Assembly (NCBI GenBank): GCA_023228865.1
Contig: JALOAH010000152.1
Location: 1 to 6,490 of the forward strand
Reading direction: 5' to 3'
Length of the DNA stretch: 6,490 bases
From: Porticoccaceae bacterium
Lineage (GTDB): Bacteria > Pseudomonadota > Gammaproteobacteria > Pseudomonadales > Porticoccaceae
In this document: positions 1 through 5,654 of the stretch, piece after piece
Numbering within the stretch: the first letter of the stretch is position 1
Layout of the letters: every line of letters begins with the position of its first letter
Position numbers and translations under genes: made by a program
The notes under the pieces: generated by a model
Database searches by the model: none
Seen by the model: only the letters and a program-made list of their open reading frames with translations
Told to the model about the DNA's origin: nothing

Positions 1-1
1 C

Positions 2-691
2 AACCCCGAACTGTATCTGGGCGTTTTGTATTTATGCATGCTGCCTGCAACCGTGCAATCGGCGGTAGCCTTGACCAGCATTGCCGGCGGTAATGTTCCC
101 GCTGCCGTGTGCAGTGCTTCGGCATCTACATTGCTGGGCATTGTAATCACGCCATTTCTGGTCAACGGCTTCATTGCTCCTACGACGGGTGCCGTGCCAG
201 CCATGGAATCCGTCGCAAATATCTTTGCCCAGTTAATGTTGCCATTTTTGGCGGGCCATTTTTTACGTCCATATCTTGACGCCACTTTTCGCAGAACCGG
301 CAAAGCCTTGTCTTTCATTGACCGGGGTTCAATTCTATTGGTGATTTACAGCGCATTCAGTGCAGCGGTAATCGGTGGTATTTGGCAACAGGTTTCATTT
401 GCCATGATTCTGGGGCTGGTTGCCATCAGTTTGATTTTCTTGCTGTTTTCAATGGGTTTTGTCTACGGGTTAGCGCGTTGGTTTGGTTTTAGCCAGGAAG
501 ATCGTATTACCGCTTTGTTTGGTGGCGCCCAAAAAAGCCTGGCCAGTGGTGTGCCGATGTCACAGGTGTTGTTTACCGCATCAGTCGCGGGTTTTATGGT
601 GTTACCCCTTATGGTGTTTCATTTGCTGCAGCTGGTGGTCAGTTCAATGTTGGCTCAGCGTTGGCGTGAATTACAGAGGTTCGAAGTGTAA
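2..691 (+). CDS. SBF-like (YfeH-type) bile acid:sodium symporter family membrane protein, 5'-truncated
   Basis: This is the C-terminal part of a polytopic inner-membrane transporter of the bile acid:sodium symporter fold; the substrate cannot be read from sequence. The frame is already open at base 2 (first codons N-P-E-L-Y-L-G-V) and ends with TAA at 689-691, giving about 229 visible residues. The usual protein is roughly 320-340 residues, so about 100 are missing. The TTG at 26 is only an artificial start inside the gene. Supporting features are the early segment LPATVQSAVALTSIAGGN, several 18-22 residue hydrophobic stretches (for example around LLVIYSAFSAAVIGGIW and FAMILGLVAISLIFLLF), and the late motif GGAQKSLASGVPM, which matches the conserved KSLASG region of YfeH-like proteins. 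The family call is from memory of these motifs. No clear terminator follows: a GCCAT/ATGGC hairpin at 710-723 has no T-run. Confidence 0.8.
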   Translation, partial: NPELYLGVLYLCMLPATVQSAVALTSIAGGNVPAAVCSASASTLLGIVITPFLVNGFIAPTTGAVPAMESVANIFAQLMLPFLAGHFLRPYLDATFRRTGKALSFIDRGSILLVIYSAFSAAVIGGIWQQVSFAMILGLVAISLIFLLFSMGFVYGLARWFGFSQEDRITALFGGAQKSLASGVPMSQVLFTASVAGFMVLPLMVFHLLQLVVSSMLAQRWRELQRFEV

Positions 692-798
692 GCCGCTTTT
701 TGGGGCAGTGCCATGGGCATGGCCAGGCCGGGCTTGAGGAGGAAATGGTTAAGTTGTTCCTTTATCTGTATATCAAAAGATAACTGATAATGGGTGCC

Positions 799-807
799 TG
801 TGGATAA
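799..807 (-). promoter_or_regulatory. Perfect DnaA box (R1-like)
   Basis: TGTGGATAA on the plus strand is the exact complement of the consensus DnaA box TTATCCACA. Its context, CCTGTGGATAAGT, matches the complement of the other box's context at 12 of 13 positions. An AT-rich segment lies just to its left, as expected for an unwinding element next to the R1 box of an origin. Confidence 0.6.
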
Positions 808-978
808 GTGGAACAACTGAACAAGGCTGTTTAATTTCAGCGGGTTAGCGTCACTAAAACACAGGACTACTCTGGGCGAAACACAAGGATGGATTCTGGA
901 CAAAAAATTCAATGTCTTTAAAGCGATGAGTTGTTAGTGATCGATTCACAAATTACTCACAGGACGACGTACCCGTAG

Positions 979-987
979 TTATCCACA
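979..987 (+). promoter_or_regulatory. Perfect DnaA box (R4-like)
   Basis: TTATCCACA is an exact consensus DnaA box on the plus strand. It converges with the box at 799-807, with 171 bp between them. Flanking bases GTTATCCACAG are also those common around strong origin boxes. Confidence 0.6.
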
Positions 988-1059
988 GGGCAAAATAGTG
1001 TAACTTTTTGTGAGTATTAAAAAAACAGGCCCGAAATATCTCGGTTTGCTACCGGTATT

Positions 1060-1083
1060 TGTCAAGCAACTTGTCCGATATTT
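1060..1083 (+). repeat. Left terminal inverted repeat of the IS3-family element
   Basis: It begins TGTCAAGCAACTTGTCCG and pairs with the outermost bases at 2681-2704 at 17 of 24 positions. It lies immediately downstream of the orfB stop codon, whose last base is 1083. Confidence 0.6.
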
Positions 1084-2150
1084 CATGCGGCAAACTTTAA
1101 TTTTTTCGATGCATTGCACTCATCCTTTTGCGGGTTTAACCACACTTCACTGACATGATTCCAGGCACGCGTTTGACGACCTTTCCATCGCTCGGGGCGT
1201 GCCTGTTTGGCTCGCTCATAGGTGACTTTGCGGTGGGCCAGAATCGTTCGGTCTTGACCGGTATGGCGCTGTGCGGGGGTTACAAACTTAATGCCGCTGT
1301 GCCGGTGCTCGGTGTTGTACCAAGTGGTGAATCGTTGCACCCAGGCCCTTGCCTGGTTCAGGTCAATAAAGCGTCGACGCGGATACGCCGGGGTGTATTT
1401 CAACGTTCTGAACAGCGCCTCGGAATACGGGTTGTCATTGCTGACCGACGGGCGACTGAACGAAGGCATCACTCCCAGTTTCTGCAAGGTTGCCAACATG
1501 GTGGCCCCTTTCATGGGGCTGCCGTTGTCCGAGTGCAACACCAGTTGATCACGCCGCACGCCATGACGCAGACAGGCTTTGTTGATCAAGGTGGCGGCAT
1601 GCAAAGCCAGCTCTTCGGCATGAATTTCCCAGCCCATAATCATGCGGCTGAACACATCAACAATCATGTACAACCGGTAAAACTGTCCATCAACGGCGCT
1701 GGGCAGATAGGTGATGTCCCAGGTCCAGACCTGATTGGGGCCCGTGGCCACCCAGGCTTTCGGTGCAGGGACCTGACGCGGTGGCTGCGCTCGCCCACGT
1801 CGGTTCACTTGTCCGTGCGCTTTGAGCACGCGGTAAAAGCTGGACTCAGAGGCGATATAAACCCCTTTGTCAGCCAGGCGAGGTACGATCTGCGAAGGCG
1901 GCAGGCTCTGGTGCTCAGCGCTATTACACACCGCCAGAATTTGTGCTTTTTCGCTATCGGTCAGCGCGTGCGGATACTGCCGAACCGTCGGGTGCTGGCG
2001 ACGATCCACCAAGGTGTCATCCGTGCGCCAACGGCGCAAGGTTCGGCAGGTAATCCCGATCACCTCACAGGCTTTATGGCAACGCGCACCGGCGTGAACC
2101 GCTTCATCAATCAGAGTGATGGCCATCTGTTTCATCTCAACAGGGATCAA
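1083..2150 (-). CDS. IS3-family transposase OrfB (DDE integrase-fold catalytic subunit)
   Basis: OrfB supplies the catalytic domain for strand cleavage and joining, normally as part of an OrfAB fusion. The 355-residue frame begins at TTG (2150); an ATG five codons in (2135) is an alternative if it is ever made alone. Residues ~20-42 look like a helix-turn-helix (CHKACEVIGITCRTLRRW), ~60-120 is the HTH_21-like linker region, and ~135-300 is the rve integrase core. The catalytic triad is visible: D145 in WTWDITYL, D208 in HSDNG and E244 in YSEALFRTLK. The last two are separated by 35 residues, with K251 seven after the glutamate, exactly the family spacing. It overlaps the orfA stop as TTGA at 2147-2150. 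The stop lies 23 bp from the element's left tip. No internal stop or lost catalytic residue is seen. Confidence 0.93.
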   Translation of the reverse strand: MIPVEMKQMAITLIDEAVHAGARCHKACEVIGITCRTLRRWRTDDTLVDRRQHPTVRQYPHALTDSEKAQILAVCNSAEHQSLPPSQIVPRLADKGVYIASESSFYRVLKAHGQVNRRGRAQPPRQVPAPKAWVATGPNQVWTWDITYLPSAVDGQFYRLYMIVDVFSRMIMGWEIHAEELALHAATLINKACLRHGVRRDQLVLHSDNGSPMKGATMLATLQKLGVMPSFSRPSVSNDNPYSEALFRTLKYTPAYPRRRFIDLNQARAWVQRFTTWYNTEHRHSGIKFVTPAQRHTGQDRTILAHRKVTYERAKQARPERWKGRQTRAWNHVSEVWLNPQKDECNASKKLKFAA

Positions 2151-2635
2151 TCGTCCTCGTTGGTGCCCCAGATGGCCTGGGCTTTTTTTGACAAGGTCAG
2201 CAGCGCTGCCGCTTCAGCCAGCGCCTTCTCCTTACGCAGTAATTCTTTTTCCAGTCGCTTGTATTTCTTGCGCTCGTTGGCCAGCACCGCCTTGGTCACC
2301 GCACCTGCTGGCGTGTCAGATGACTCGAACGCGTCTTTCCAGGCATCCAGCTGTTCGGGGTATAACCCATGCTGACGGCAATACTCGGAACGCTCGGCTT
2401 CGTTCATGGCAGCGGTCTGAATGATCGCGGCCAGCTTGGCTTTGGCATCCCAGTGATCGGGAAGCGATTTCTTGGCAGGCACCACAAATCCTTTGGCTTG
2501 AAACTGACGTTTCCAAGCATACAACGTGGCCGTTGTAATGCCACTTTCATGACTGATCTGGGCAACACTTTGATTGTTCGGTGGCATCATTTTCTTGACG
2601 ATTTGAGCCTTAAGCTCGGCACTGTAGGATGGCAT
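2147..2635 (-). CDS. IS3-family transposase OrfA (DNA-binding subunit)
   Basis: OrfA binds the element's ends and provides the N-terminal half of the OrfAB transposase. I prefer the ATG at 2635 (162 residues) because GGAG lies seven bases upstream at 2643-2646; a GTG one codon earlier (2638) is also possible. It is longer than the ~90-100 residues of many IS3 OrfA proteins because it seems to hold two helix-turn-helix units. One is near residues 20-45 (SVAQISHESGITTATLYAWK) and the second is near 75-105 (EYCRQHGLYPEQLDAWKDAF). They are followed by a charged coiled coil/leucine zipper at ~115-150. An AT-rich TATAAA (complement of 2661-2666), upstream of the gene and inside the right end of the element, could be a -10 box, but no good -35 is apparent. 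The 3' end contains the slippery run that links it to orfB. Confidence 0.9.
   Translation of the reverse strand: MPSYSAELKAQIVKKMMPPNNQSVAQISHESGITTATLYAWKRQFQAKGFVVPAKKSLPDHWDAKAKLAAIIQTAAMNEAERSEYCRQHGLYPEQLDAWKDAFESSDTPAGAVTKAVLANERKKYKRLEKELLRKEKALAEAAALLTLSKKAQAIWGTNEDD
2167..2189 (-). promoter_or_regulatory. Programmed -1 ribosomal frameshift signal joining orfA to orfB
   Basis: On the minus strand, seven A residues (2189-2183) followed by G are read in the orfA frame as ..A AAA AAA G, the classic IS3 slippery pattern. Slipping back one base enters a frame that is open through 2183-2151 and runs directly into orfB. The predicted OrfAB fusion has about 517 residues. A small hairpin, CCCAG-GCCAT-CTGGG (2181-2167), starts one base after the run and may stimulate pausing, although it is closer than the usual 5-9 base spacer. 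Confidence 0.75.
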
Positions 2636-2680
2636 CACGGCACTCCATCCGCCCCAGGGGTTTATAAAAAAGTGAAATCA

Positions 2681-2704
2681 AACGACCGGACATGTAGTGT
2701 GACA
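2681..2704 (-). repeat. Right terminal inverted repeat of the IS3-family element
   Basis: Read on the minus strand it begins TGTCACACTACATGTCCG and matches the left end at 17 of 24 positions. It lies upstream of orfA and abuts the truncated methyltransferase fragment. Confidence 0.6.
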
Positions 2705-2936
2705 GAGGGGGCTTCAACAATGACGCTATTTTTTGGCAAAGCGGTCTGAAGCAGCGATAGGACAGATCGCATATGATCTTTGAACTTCGTAGAGTGTGCC
2801 TGACTGTTTTCGTAATCGTCGGTATAGTCGATTAGTTGTGGGTCAAATGCTTCATTTTCCAAAAAGTTTAGTGCGCAATTTAGACGCAGCCGCATCGGAG
2901 CTAAAGATTGTGCGTGCGTCTTTGATTTGATAGGAG
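2705..2936 (-). pseudogene. SAM-dependent methyltransferase fragment, interrupted by IS66 and cut by the IS3-family element
   Basis: Reading leftwards from the IS66 target duplication, one open frame encodes about 75 residues of chromosomal origin: PIKSKTHAQSLAP, then CALNFLENEAFDPQLIDYTD, then DYENSQAHSTKFKDH and ending KNSVIVE. The pattern AFDP..I.Y...YENSQ.HS..F..H is what I recall from C- or O-methyltransferases of sugar and LPS clusters, where it directly precedes a VGCGKG SAM-binding loop. Here the loop is missing: after VIVE the frame reads APS and then enters the IS3 end. The N-terminal continuation is on the far side of the IS66 element at 5601-5654, in the same frame. The protein cannot bind SAM as it stands. 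Family assignment is from motif memory. Confidence 0.55.
2929..2936 (+). repeat. IS66 target-site duplication, left copy (GATAGGAG)
   Basis: The 8-bp word GATAGGAG directly precedes the IS66 left tip and is repeated exactly after the right tip at 5601-5608. Eight bases is the duplication length known for the IS66 family. Confidence 0.93.
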
Positions 2937-2962
2937 GTACCCGCTCCATTTACCCCATTATT
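2937..2962 (+). repeat. Left terminal inverted repeat of IS66 element
   Basis: It pairs with 5575-5600 at 23 of 26 positions; mismatches are at repeat positions 5, 16 and 24. The tnpC stop codon (2958-2960) lies inside it. Confidence 0.93.
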
Positions 2963-4769
2963 CCAGCGCGGCCAGATTCATGGCTAAATGCTCGTCATGG
3001 GTATTCCACGGCAACAACGCTTCAATCTCATCAACGGTCGTCGCCATCGGCAGACGTTCCACGACATATCGCAGCCACGCGTAAGGCTCGCGGTTGCTCG
3101 CCTTCGCGGTTTCCACCAGCGAGTACAGTACCGCACTGGCGTGTGCGCCCGCCGGTGTGTCAGAGAAGAGCCATGCTTTTCGGCCGACCACGAACGGCCT
3201 GATGGCCGATTCGGCGGCGTTATTGTCGATGGGCAAGTCACCCCGCTCGGTATACCGTACCAGCCGGGACCAGACATTGTGCAGATAGCCCAGCGCTTCG
3301 CCCAGTTTGCTCTTTGGCGTTACCACGGGCAACGTGTCATCGAGCCAGGCGCGCAGTTTTTGCAGCACCGGCAAGCTGCGGGTTTGCCGGGCCTCGAAGC
3401 GCTCGGCGTCAGTGGCCTCTTTGAGCCGGGCTTCAATACGATACAACTGGCCGAACAGGTCCAGCGCATGATCGGCGCGGGCACTTTTGCCGTTGGGGCT
3501 AGCGCGTTTGGCCTCCACAAATTTCCTGCGGGCATGCGCAGTACAGGCCAAATGCTCAACCCCGGCCCCACGGGCCACGGGCGCATAGCCATCGTACCCG
3601 TCGGTCATCAGGTAACCTTGCCAGCCGTCGAGCAAGCGCACGGGAATCTGCCCCGAACGGCTGGACTCATAATCGAACAGCACCACTGGTTTGCCCGGCG
3701 GCCCGCCCCGTTGCACCCACATATAACTGGTACTGGTCGGACTTCGTCCGGGCTCTTTGAGCACCTGAACGGTGGTTTCGTCCATGTAGATGACCGGGCT
3801 GTCGAGCAAGGCATCGCGGGCCAGGTTATGCAGCGGTTGCAGAGCCTGGGCCAGTTTGATGATGCCACGGGCCAGGCTTTGGCGGGGTACCTCAACACCG
3901 TGACGGGCCAGGACCTTTTCAAAGCGCGCCAGCGGCAGGCCATCAACGTATTTCACCACGGCCAGCATGGCCAGGAAACCGGCGCTGAAGTTGCTGCGCG
4001 GCAGTACCTGGGCCGGGGCCGGCATTTGCACCGGGGCCTGATCGCCTTTGGGGCAGGCATAACGCGGGCGCACCGTACGGATCACCCGGATCTGCATGGG
4101 AACGATGTCCAGCTGCTCGCTGACGTCTTCACCGATGCGCACCATGGGGGTGCCGCACTCACACAGGCGCTGATCTTCGGGCACGTCAATGACGTGTTCG
4201 ATACGTGGCAATTCGGGCGGCAGCGCACGGCGATGCCCACGCTTGGCTTTCTTCTTGGGGGACGAGTCTTTGCCGGTATCGTCTTCGCCTTCATCATGAT
4301 CGTCTGGCGTATCCGGCGCCTGATCGACCAAGGCTTCGGCTTCGTTGAACAGTTCACCCTGATGCGACTCGCTGCTGGGGCCGAAGCGCCGATGGCGGCT
4401 CAAGCGCCATTGCTCGAGGATGTATTGAATTTTTTCGGCAACGCCGGCAGCAACACCGGCGGCTATCCCTTCGGCGATCTTGGCCTGCATGTCTGCGGCC
4501 AGTTCGGCCGCGATACGGCGTTCAATCTGTTCGCGCTCGATGGCGATTTGGCGTTGGTAGTCGGCCTCAAGGGTTTGGCGATGTGCGTCGAGCTGCACTT
4601 GAAGTTGAGTTTGAATCTCGTGCTCGAGATTGGTCCGAAACAGGACCAGCGTACGCTCGCGTTCGGCCTGCAAGGCCGCCTCAAACGCCTCGATTGACGA
4701 GGGCAAATCAACGGGTTCAGTGCTTGATAAGCGGCTGGAATTGAGGCGGGCGGCATGCGTTTCAGACAT
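2958..4769 (-). CDS. tnpC: IS66-family transposase TnpC (DDE transposase)
   Basis: TnpC is the catalytic transposase of IS66 elements. The 603-residue protein is a little longer than the usual ~510-550. Residues ~25-120 form a long, highly charged coiled coil (the LZ_Tnp_IS66 region, apparently extended here). An acidic then basic linker follows at ~150-182. A zinc-binding region at ~200-243 has C203, C205 and C239; the usual second cysteine of the last pair is absent (YACPKGD), which may weaken metal binding. The DDE domain spans ~260-555, with likely catalytic D330 (IYMDETT), D390 (LMTDGYDGY) and E520 ([11 protein letters not shown]). The C-terminal IS66_C motif ends LLPWN near 585-589. The ATG at 4769 lies 21 bases after the tnpB stop and has no clear Shine-Dalgarno, so expression may depend on translation of tnpB or on the hairpin there. 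Confidence 0.96.
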   Translation of the reverse strand: MSETHAARLNSSRLSSTEPVDLPSSIEAFEAALQAERERTLVLFRTNLEHEIQTQLQVQLDAHRQTLEADYQRQIAIEREQIERRIAAELAADMQAKIAEGIAAGVAAGVAEKIQYILEQWRLSRHRRFGPSSESHQGELFNEAEALVDQAPDTPDDHDEGEDDTGKDSSPKKKAKRGHRRALPPELPRIEHVIDVPEDQRLCECGTPMVRIGEDVSEQLDIVPMQIRVIRTVRPRYACPKGDQAPVQMPAPAQVLPRSNFSAGFLAMLAVVKYVDGLPLARFEKVLARHGVEVPRQSLARGIIKLAQALQPLHNLARDALLDSPVIYMDETTVQVLKEPGRSPTSTSYMWVQRGGPPGKPVVLFDYESSRSGQIPVRLLDGWQGYLMTDGYDGYAPVARGAGVEHLACTAHARRKFVEAKRASPNGKSARADHALDLFGQLYRIEARLKEATDAERFEARQTRSLPVLQKLRAWLDDTLPVVTPKSKLGEALGYLHNVWSRLVRYTERGDLPIDNNAAESAIRPFVVGRKAWLFSDTPAGAHASAVLYSLVETAKASNREPYAWLRYVVERLPMATTVDEIEALLPWNTHDEHLAMNLAALE

Positions 4770-4780
4770 GCCGTATTATA

Positions 4781-4826
4781 CCGCATAAACTCACATAACT
4801 GATTGATAATTCAATGTTTTATGCGG
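4781..4826 (-). promoter_or_regulatory. Hairpin at the tnpB-tnpC junction, possible translational coupling element
   Basis: A perfect 9-bp inverted repeat, CCGCATAAA (4781-4789) and TTTATGCGG (4818-4826), spans the last codons of tnpB and the gap before tnpC. Inside it are ACAT/ATGT and a smaller ATTGA-ATTA-TCAAT hairpin, so the tnpC leader could fold extensively. The 3' arm in the mRNA (4789-4781) begins two bases past the tnpB stop codon (4793-4791) and ends 11 bases before the tnpC ATG. Ribosomes ending tnpB would melt the structure, which fits coupled translation. A TATAAT word (complement of 4774-4779) is also here but lacks a partner -35. Confidence 0.4.
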
Positions 4827-5147
4827 ATAATTTGCCCATAAATCAAAGCCTTCCAGCAACCATTCGAGCTCTTTTCTGGAGATGGCCAGTGTGGCCTCTA
4901 AGCCTGGTGCAGGCCAGGCAAATCGTTCTTTCTCCAGACGCTTTTGCCACAGGCAAAACCCGTTGCGATGCCAATACAGAATCTTGATCCGGCTGCGCTG
5001 GCGATTGGCAAATACGAACAGCGTATCGCTGAACAGACTCAGTTCCAGTTCAGCCTCGACCAAGGCTGCCAGGCCGTCGATTTGCTTTCTGAAGTCGACC
5101 GGCACGCAGCACAGGTAGACCTGACCGATGGAGGCGCCCGGATGCAT
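4791..5147 (-). CDS. tnpB: IS66-family accessory protein TnpB (IS66 Orf2)
   Basis: TnpB is an accessory protein required for efficient IS66 transposition; its biochemical activity is not well defined. I place the start at ATG 5147 (118 residues, M-H-P-G-A-S-I-G), which overlaps the tnpA stop as TGATG and gives the usual family length. An upstream in-frame ATG at 5192 would add 15 residues read from within tnpA. Family motifs are clear: VDFRKQIDGLAALV (~17-30), LFVFANRQRSRIKILYW (~43-59) and GFCLWQKRLEKERFAWP. The overlap with tnpA implies translational coupling within one transcript. It is unrelated to the TnpB of IS200/IS605 elements. Confidence 0.95.
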   Translation of the reverse strand: MHPGASIGQVYLCCVPVDFRKQIDGLAALVEAELELSLFSDTLFVFANRQRSRIKILYWHRNGFCLWQKRLEKERFAWPAPGLEATLAISRKELEWLLEGFDLWANYPHKTLNYQSVM

Positions 5148-5515
5148 CAGCGCACCTGCGCGGCCATGGCCTGGCTCACCTGAGCCAGCCACTGGGGTGT
5201 GGGCAGCGACGATAATTCCAGACGCAGTCCCGAGCCCAGGATCAGGACATGACGATTAATCGTGTGGTCACTGTTCGTGCCCAGGGCTACGGAAACGAAA
5301 CGCCGTGACGGTGGTGCGGTCTGCGCCACGGTACTTCGCGGTGCCGGTTGAAGCGGACCATGGATTTGCGCTTTGATGCGCCGGCGCCAATAGTACAGGT
5401 TTGAGACAGCCAGCCCCTCACGTTGAGCATAAGTCTTGGCATCAATGCCCTCACTGGCGATGGCATTTAAATGAGATTCCCACCAGGCCTGCCCCGGCCC
5501 TTTGGTTGTTGACAT
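5147..5515 (-). CDS. tnpA: IS66-family accessory protein TnpA (IS66 Orf1, HTH protein)
   Basis: TnpA is a small, probably DNA-binding, accessory protein of the transposition complex. It has 122 residues. A helix-turn-helix sits near residues 24-48 (KTYAQREGLAVSNLYYWRRR), followed by a proline-rich linker and a C-terminal block with the V-L-I-L-G-S-G-L-R-L-E-L strand pattern typical of Orf1. Start choice is supported by GGGGAG (complement of 5522-5527) six bases upstream of the ATG at 5515. It is the first gene of the tnpABC operon. A weak promoter candidate upstream has TTGACC (complement of 5568-5573) and GTATCG (complement of 5544-5549) with an 18-bp spacer, but the -10 is poor. Confidence 0.92.
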   Translation of the reverse strand: MSTTKGPGQAWWESHLNAIASEGIDAKTYAQREGLAVSNLYYWRRRIKAQIHGPLQPAPRSTVAQTAPPSRRFVSVALGTNSDHTINRHVLILGSGLRLELSSLPTPQWLAQVSQAMAAQVR

Positions 5516-5574
5516 CTGCGGCTCCCCGAAAAAGACGTAAAACCGATACGATGCCCGAGGTGAGCAAGGTCAAC

Positions 5575-5600
5575 AAGAATGGGGGAAATGGAGCGTGTAC
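5575..5600 (-). repeat. Right terminal inverted repeat of IS66 element
   Basis: Read on the minus strand it starts GTACACGCTCCATTT and matches the left end at 23 of 26 positions. The GATAGGAG duplication follows immediately. Confidence 0.93.
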
Positions 5601-5608
5601 GATAGGAG
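5601..5608 (+). repeat. IS66 target-site duplication, right copy (GATAGGAG)
   Basis: It is an exact copy of the 8-bp word at 2929-2936, adjacent to the right tip of the IS66 element. Confidence 0.93.
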
Positions 5609-5654
5609 CGTTTGGTAGAGCTGGAAGCAAGACAGTTTCGCCAATATCACGCAC
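5601..5654 (-). pseudogene. N-terminal remnant of the interrupted methyltransferase
   Basis: About 18 codons (VRDIGETVLLPALPNAPI) sit between the epimerase part and the IS66 tip. Joined across the duplication to 2928 and below, they read LLPALPNAPI followed by KSKTHAQSLAP. This resembles the start of sugar-cluster methyltransferases that begin with a cysteine zinc site followed by a V-L-x-LPxLPNAP segment. The expected N-terminal cysteines are absent: a TGC occurs at 5652-5650, but in the neighbouring frame. A small deletion may therefore have fused this gene's start to the epimerase end. Confidence 0.35.

Larger units (their letters stand above)
692..1059. other. Non-coding region with oriC-like DnaA-box arrangement
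   Basis: No convincing gene lies here. An 85-codon minus-strand frame over 655-912 overlaps the symporter end and has no recognisable motif. The region holds two perfect DnaA boxes (799-807 minus, 979-987 plus), an AT-rich stretch at about 745-795 left of the first box, a weaker box-like TTACTCACA at 953-961, and another AT-rich stretch at about 991-1028. The AT-rich left part contains an inverted repeat TTATCT (762-767)/AGATAA (778-783). TACTCACA (954-961) also recurs inverted as TGTGAGTA at 1009-1016. Only one GATC (939-942) is present, so there is no Dam/SeqA-type enrichment. This could be a chromosomal origin, a fragment of one, or a DnaA-regulated intergenic region; the sequence alone does not decide. 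Confidence 0.45.
1060..2704 (-). mobile_element. IS3-family insertion sequence, about 1.65 kb, transcribed leftwards
   Basis: The element carries overlapping orfA and orfB with a -1 frameshift signal, the standard IS3-family layout. Its ends are imperfect inverted repeats. The left end starts TGTCAAGCAAC and the right end, read on the minus strand, starts TGTCACACTAC; both continue into TGTCCG, with 17 of the first 24 positions matching. Both tips begin 5'-TG and end CA-3', as usual for the family. Flanking bases (GTATT left, GAGGG right) do not form a 3-5 bp direct repeat, so either the target duplication was lost by rearrangement or the tips are a few bases off. A shorter alternative using only the inner TGTCCG (1072-2692) also lacks a duplication. 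Both orfs are intact, so the element may be active. Confidence 0.8.
2937..5600 (-). mobile_element. Complete IS66-family insertion sequence, 2664 bp, transcribed leftwards
   Basis: The ends are unambiguous. The left end starts GTACCCGCTCCATTT and the right end, read on the minus strand, starts GTACACGCTCCATTT; 23 of 26 terminal positions match, and a perfect 8-bp direct repeat flanks both. The tips begin GTA, as in many IS66 elements. It carries the full tnpA-tnpB-tnpC set in the usual order on the minus strand, all intact, so transposition competence is plausible. It interrupts a methyltransferase-like reading frame that becomes continuous when the element and one repeat are removed. The intact duplication and well-preserved ends suggest a fairly recent insertion. 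Confidence 0.96.

Noticed and set aside
710..723. A GCCAT-GGGC-ATGGC hairpin just after the symporter stop as a terminator.
   Set aside because: No T-run follows on either strand and the stem is only five pairs.
655..912. An 85-codon minus-strand frame over the symporter end and the intergenic region.
   Set aside because: It overlaps the symporter end and the DnaA box at 799-807, has no motif, and its composition looks non-coding.
1027..1055. A possible minus-strand terminator: CCGAG-ATAT-TTCGG followed by a T7 run.
   Set aside because: The stem is five pairs including a G-T wobble, and five bases separate it from the T-run, too weak to call.
1155..2375. A 406-codon plus-strand open frame opposite the IS3 orfB/orfA genes.
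   Set aside because: It is a shadow of the intact orfB and orfA; no family motifs, and it crosses the boundary of both real genes.
2662..2949. A 95-codon minus-strand frame starting in the IS66 end and running into the IS3 end.
   Set aside because: The start codon belongs to the IS66 terminal repeat and the stop to the IS3 element; only the middle is a chromosomal gene fragment, listed as a pseudogene.
2988..4697. A 569-codon plus-strand open frame opposite tnpC.
   Set aside because: It is antisense to a clear DDE transposase in GC-rich sequence; its translation has low-complexity H/G/R-rich character and no recognisable motif.
4774..4779. TATAAT as an internal promoter for tnpC.
   Set aside because: No acceptable -35 lies 16-18 bases upstream, and transcription would start at or past the ATG.
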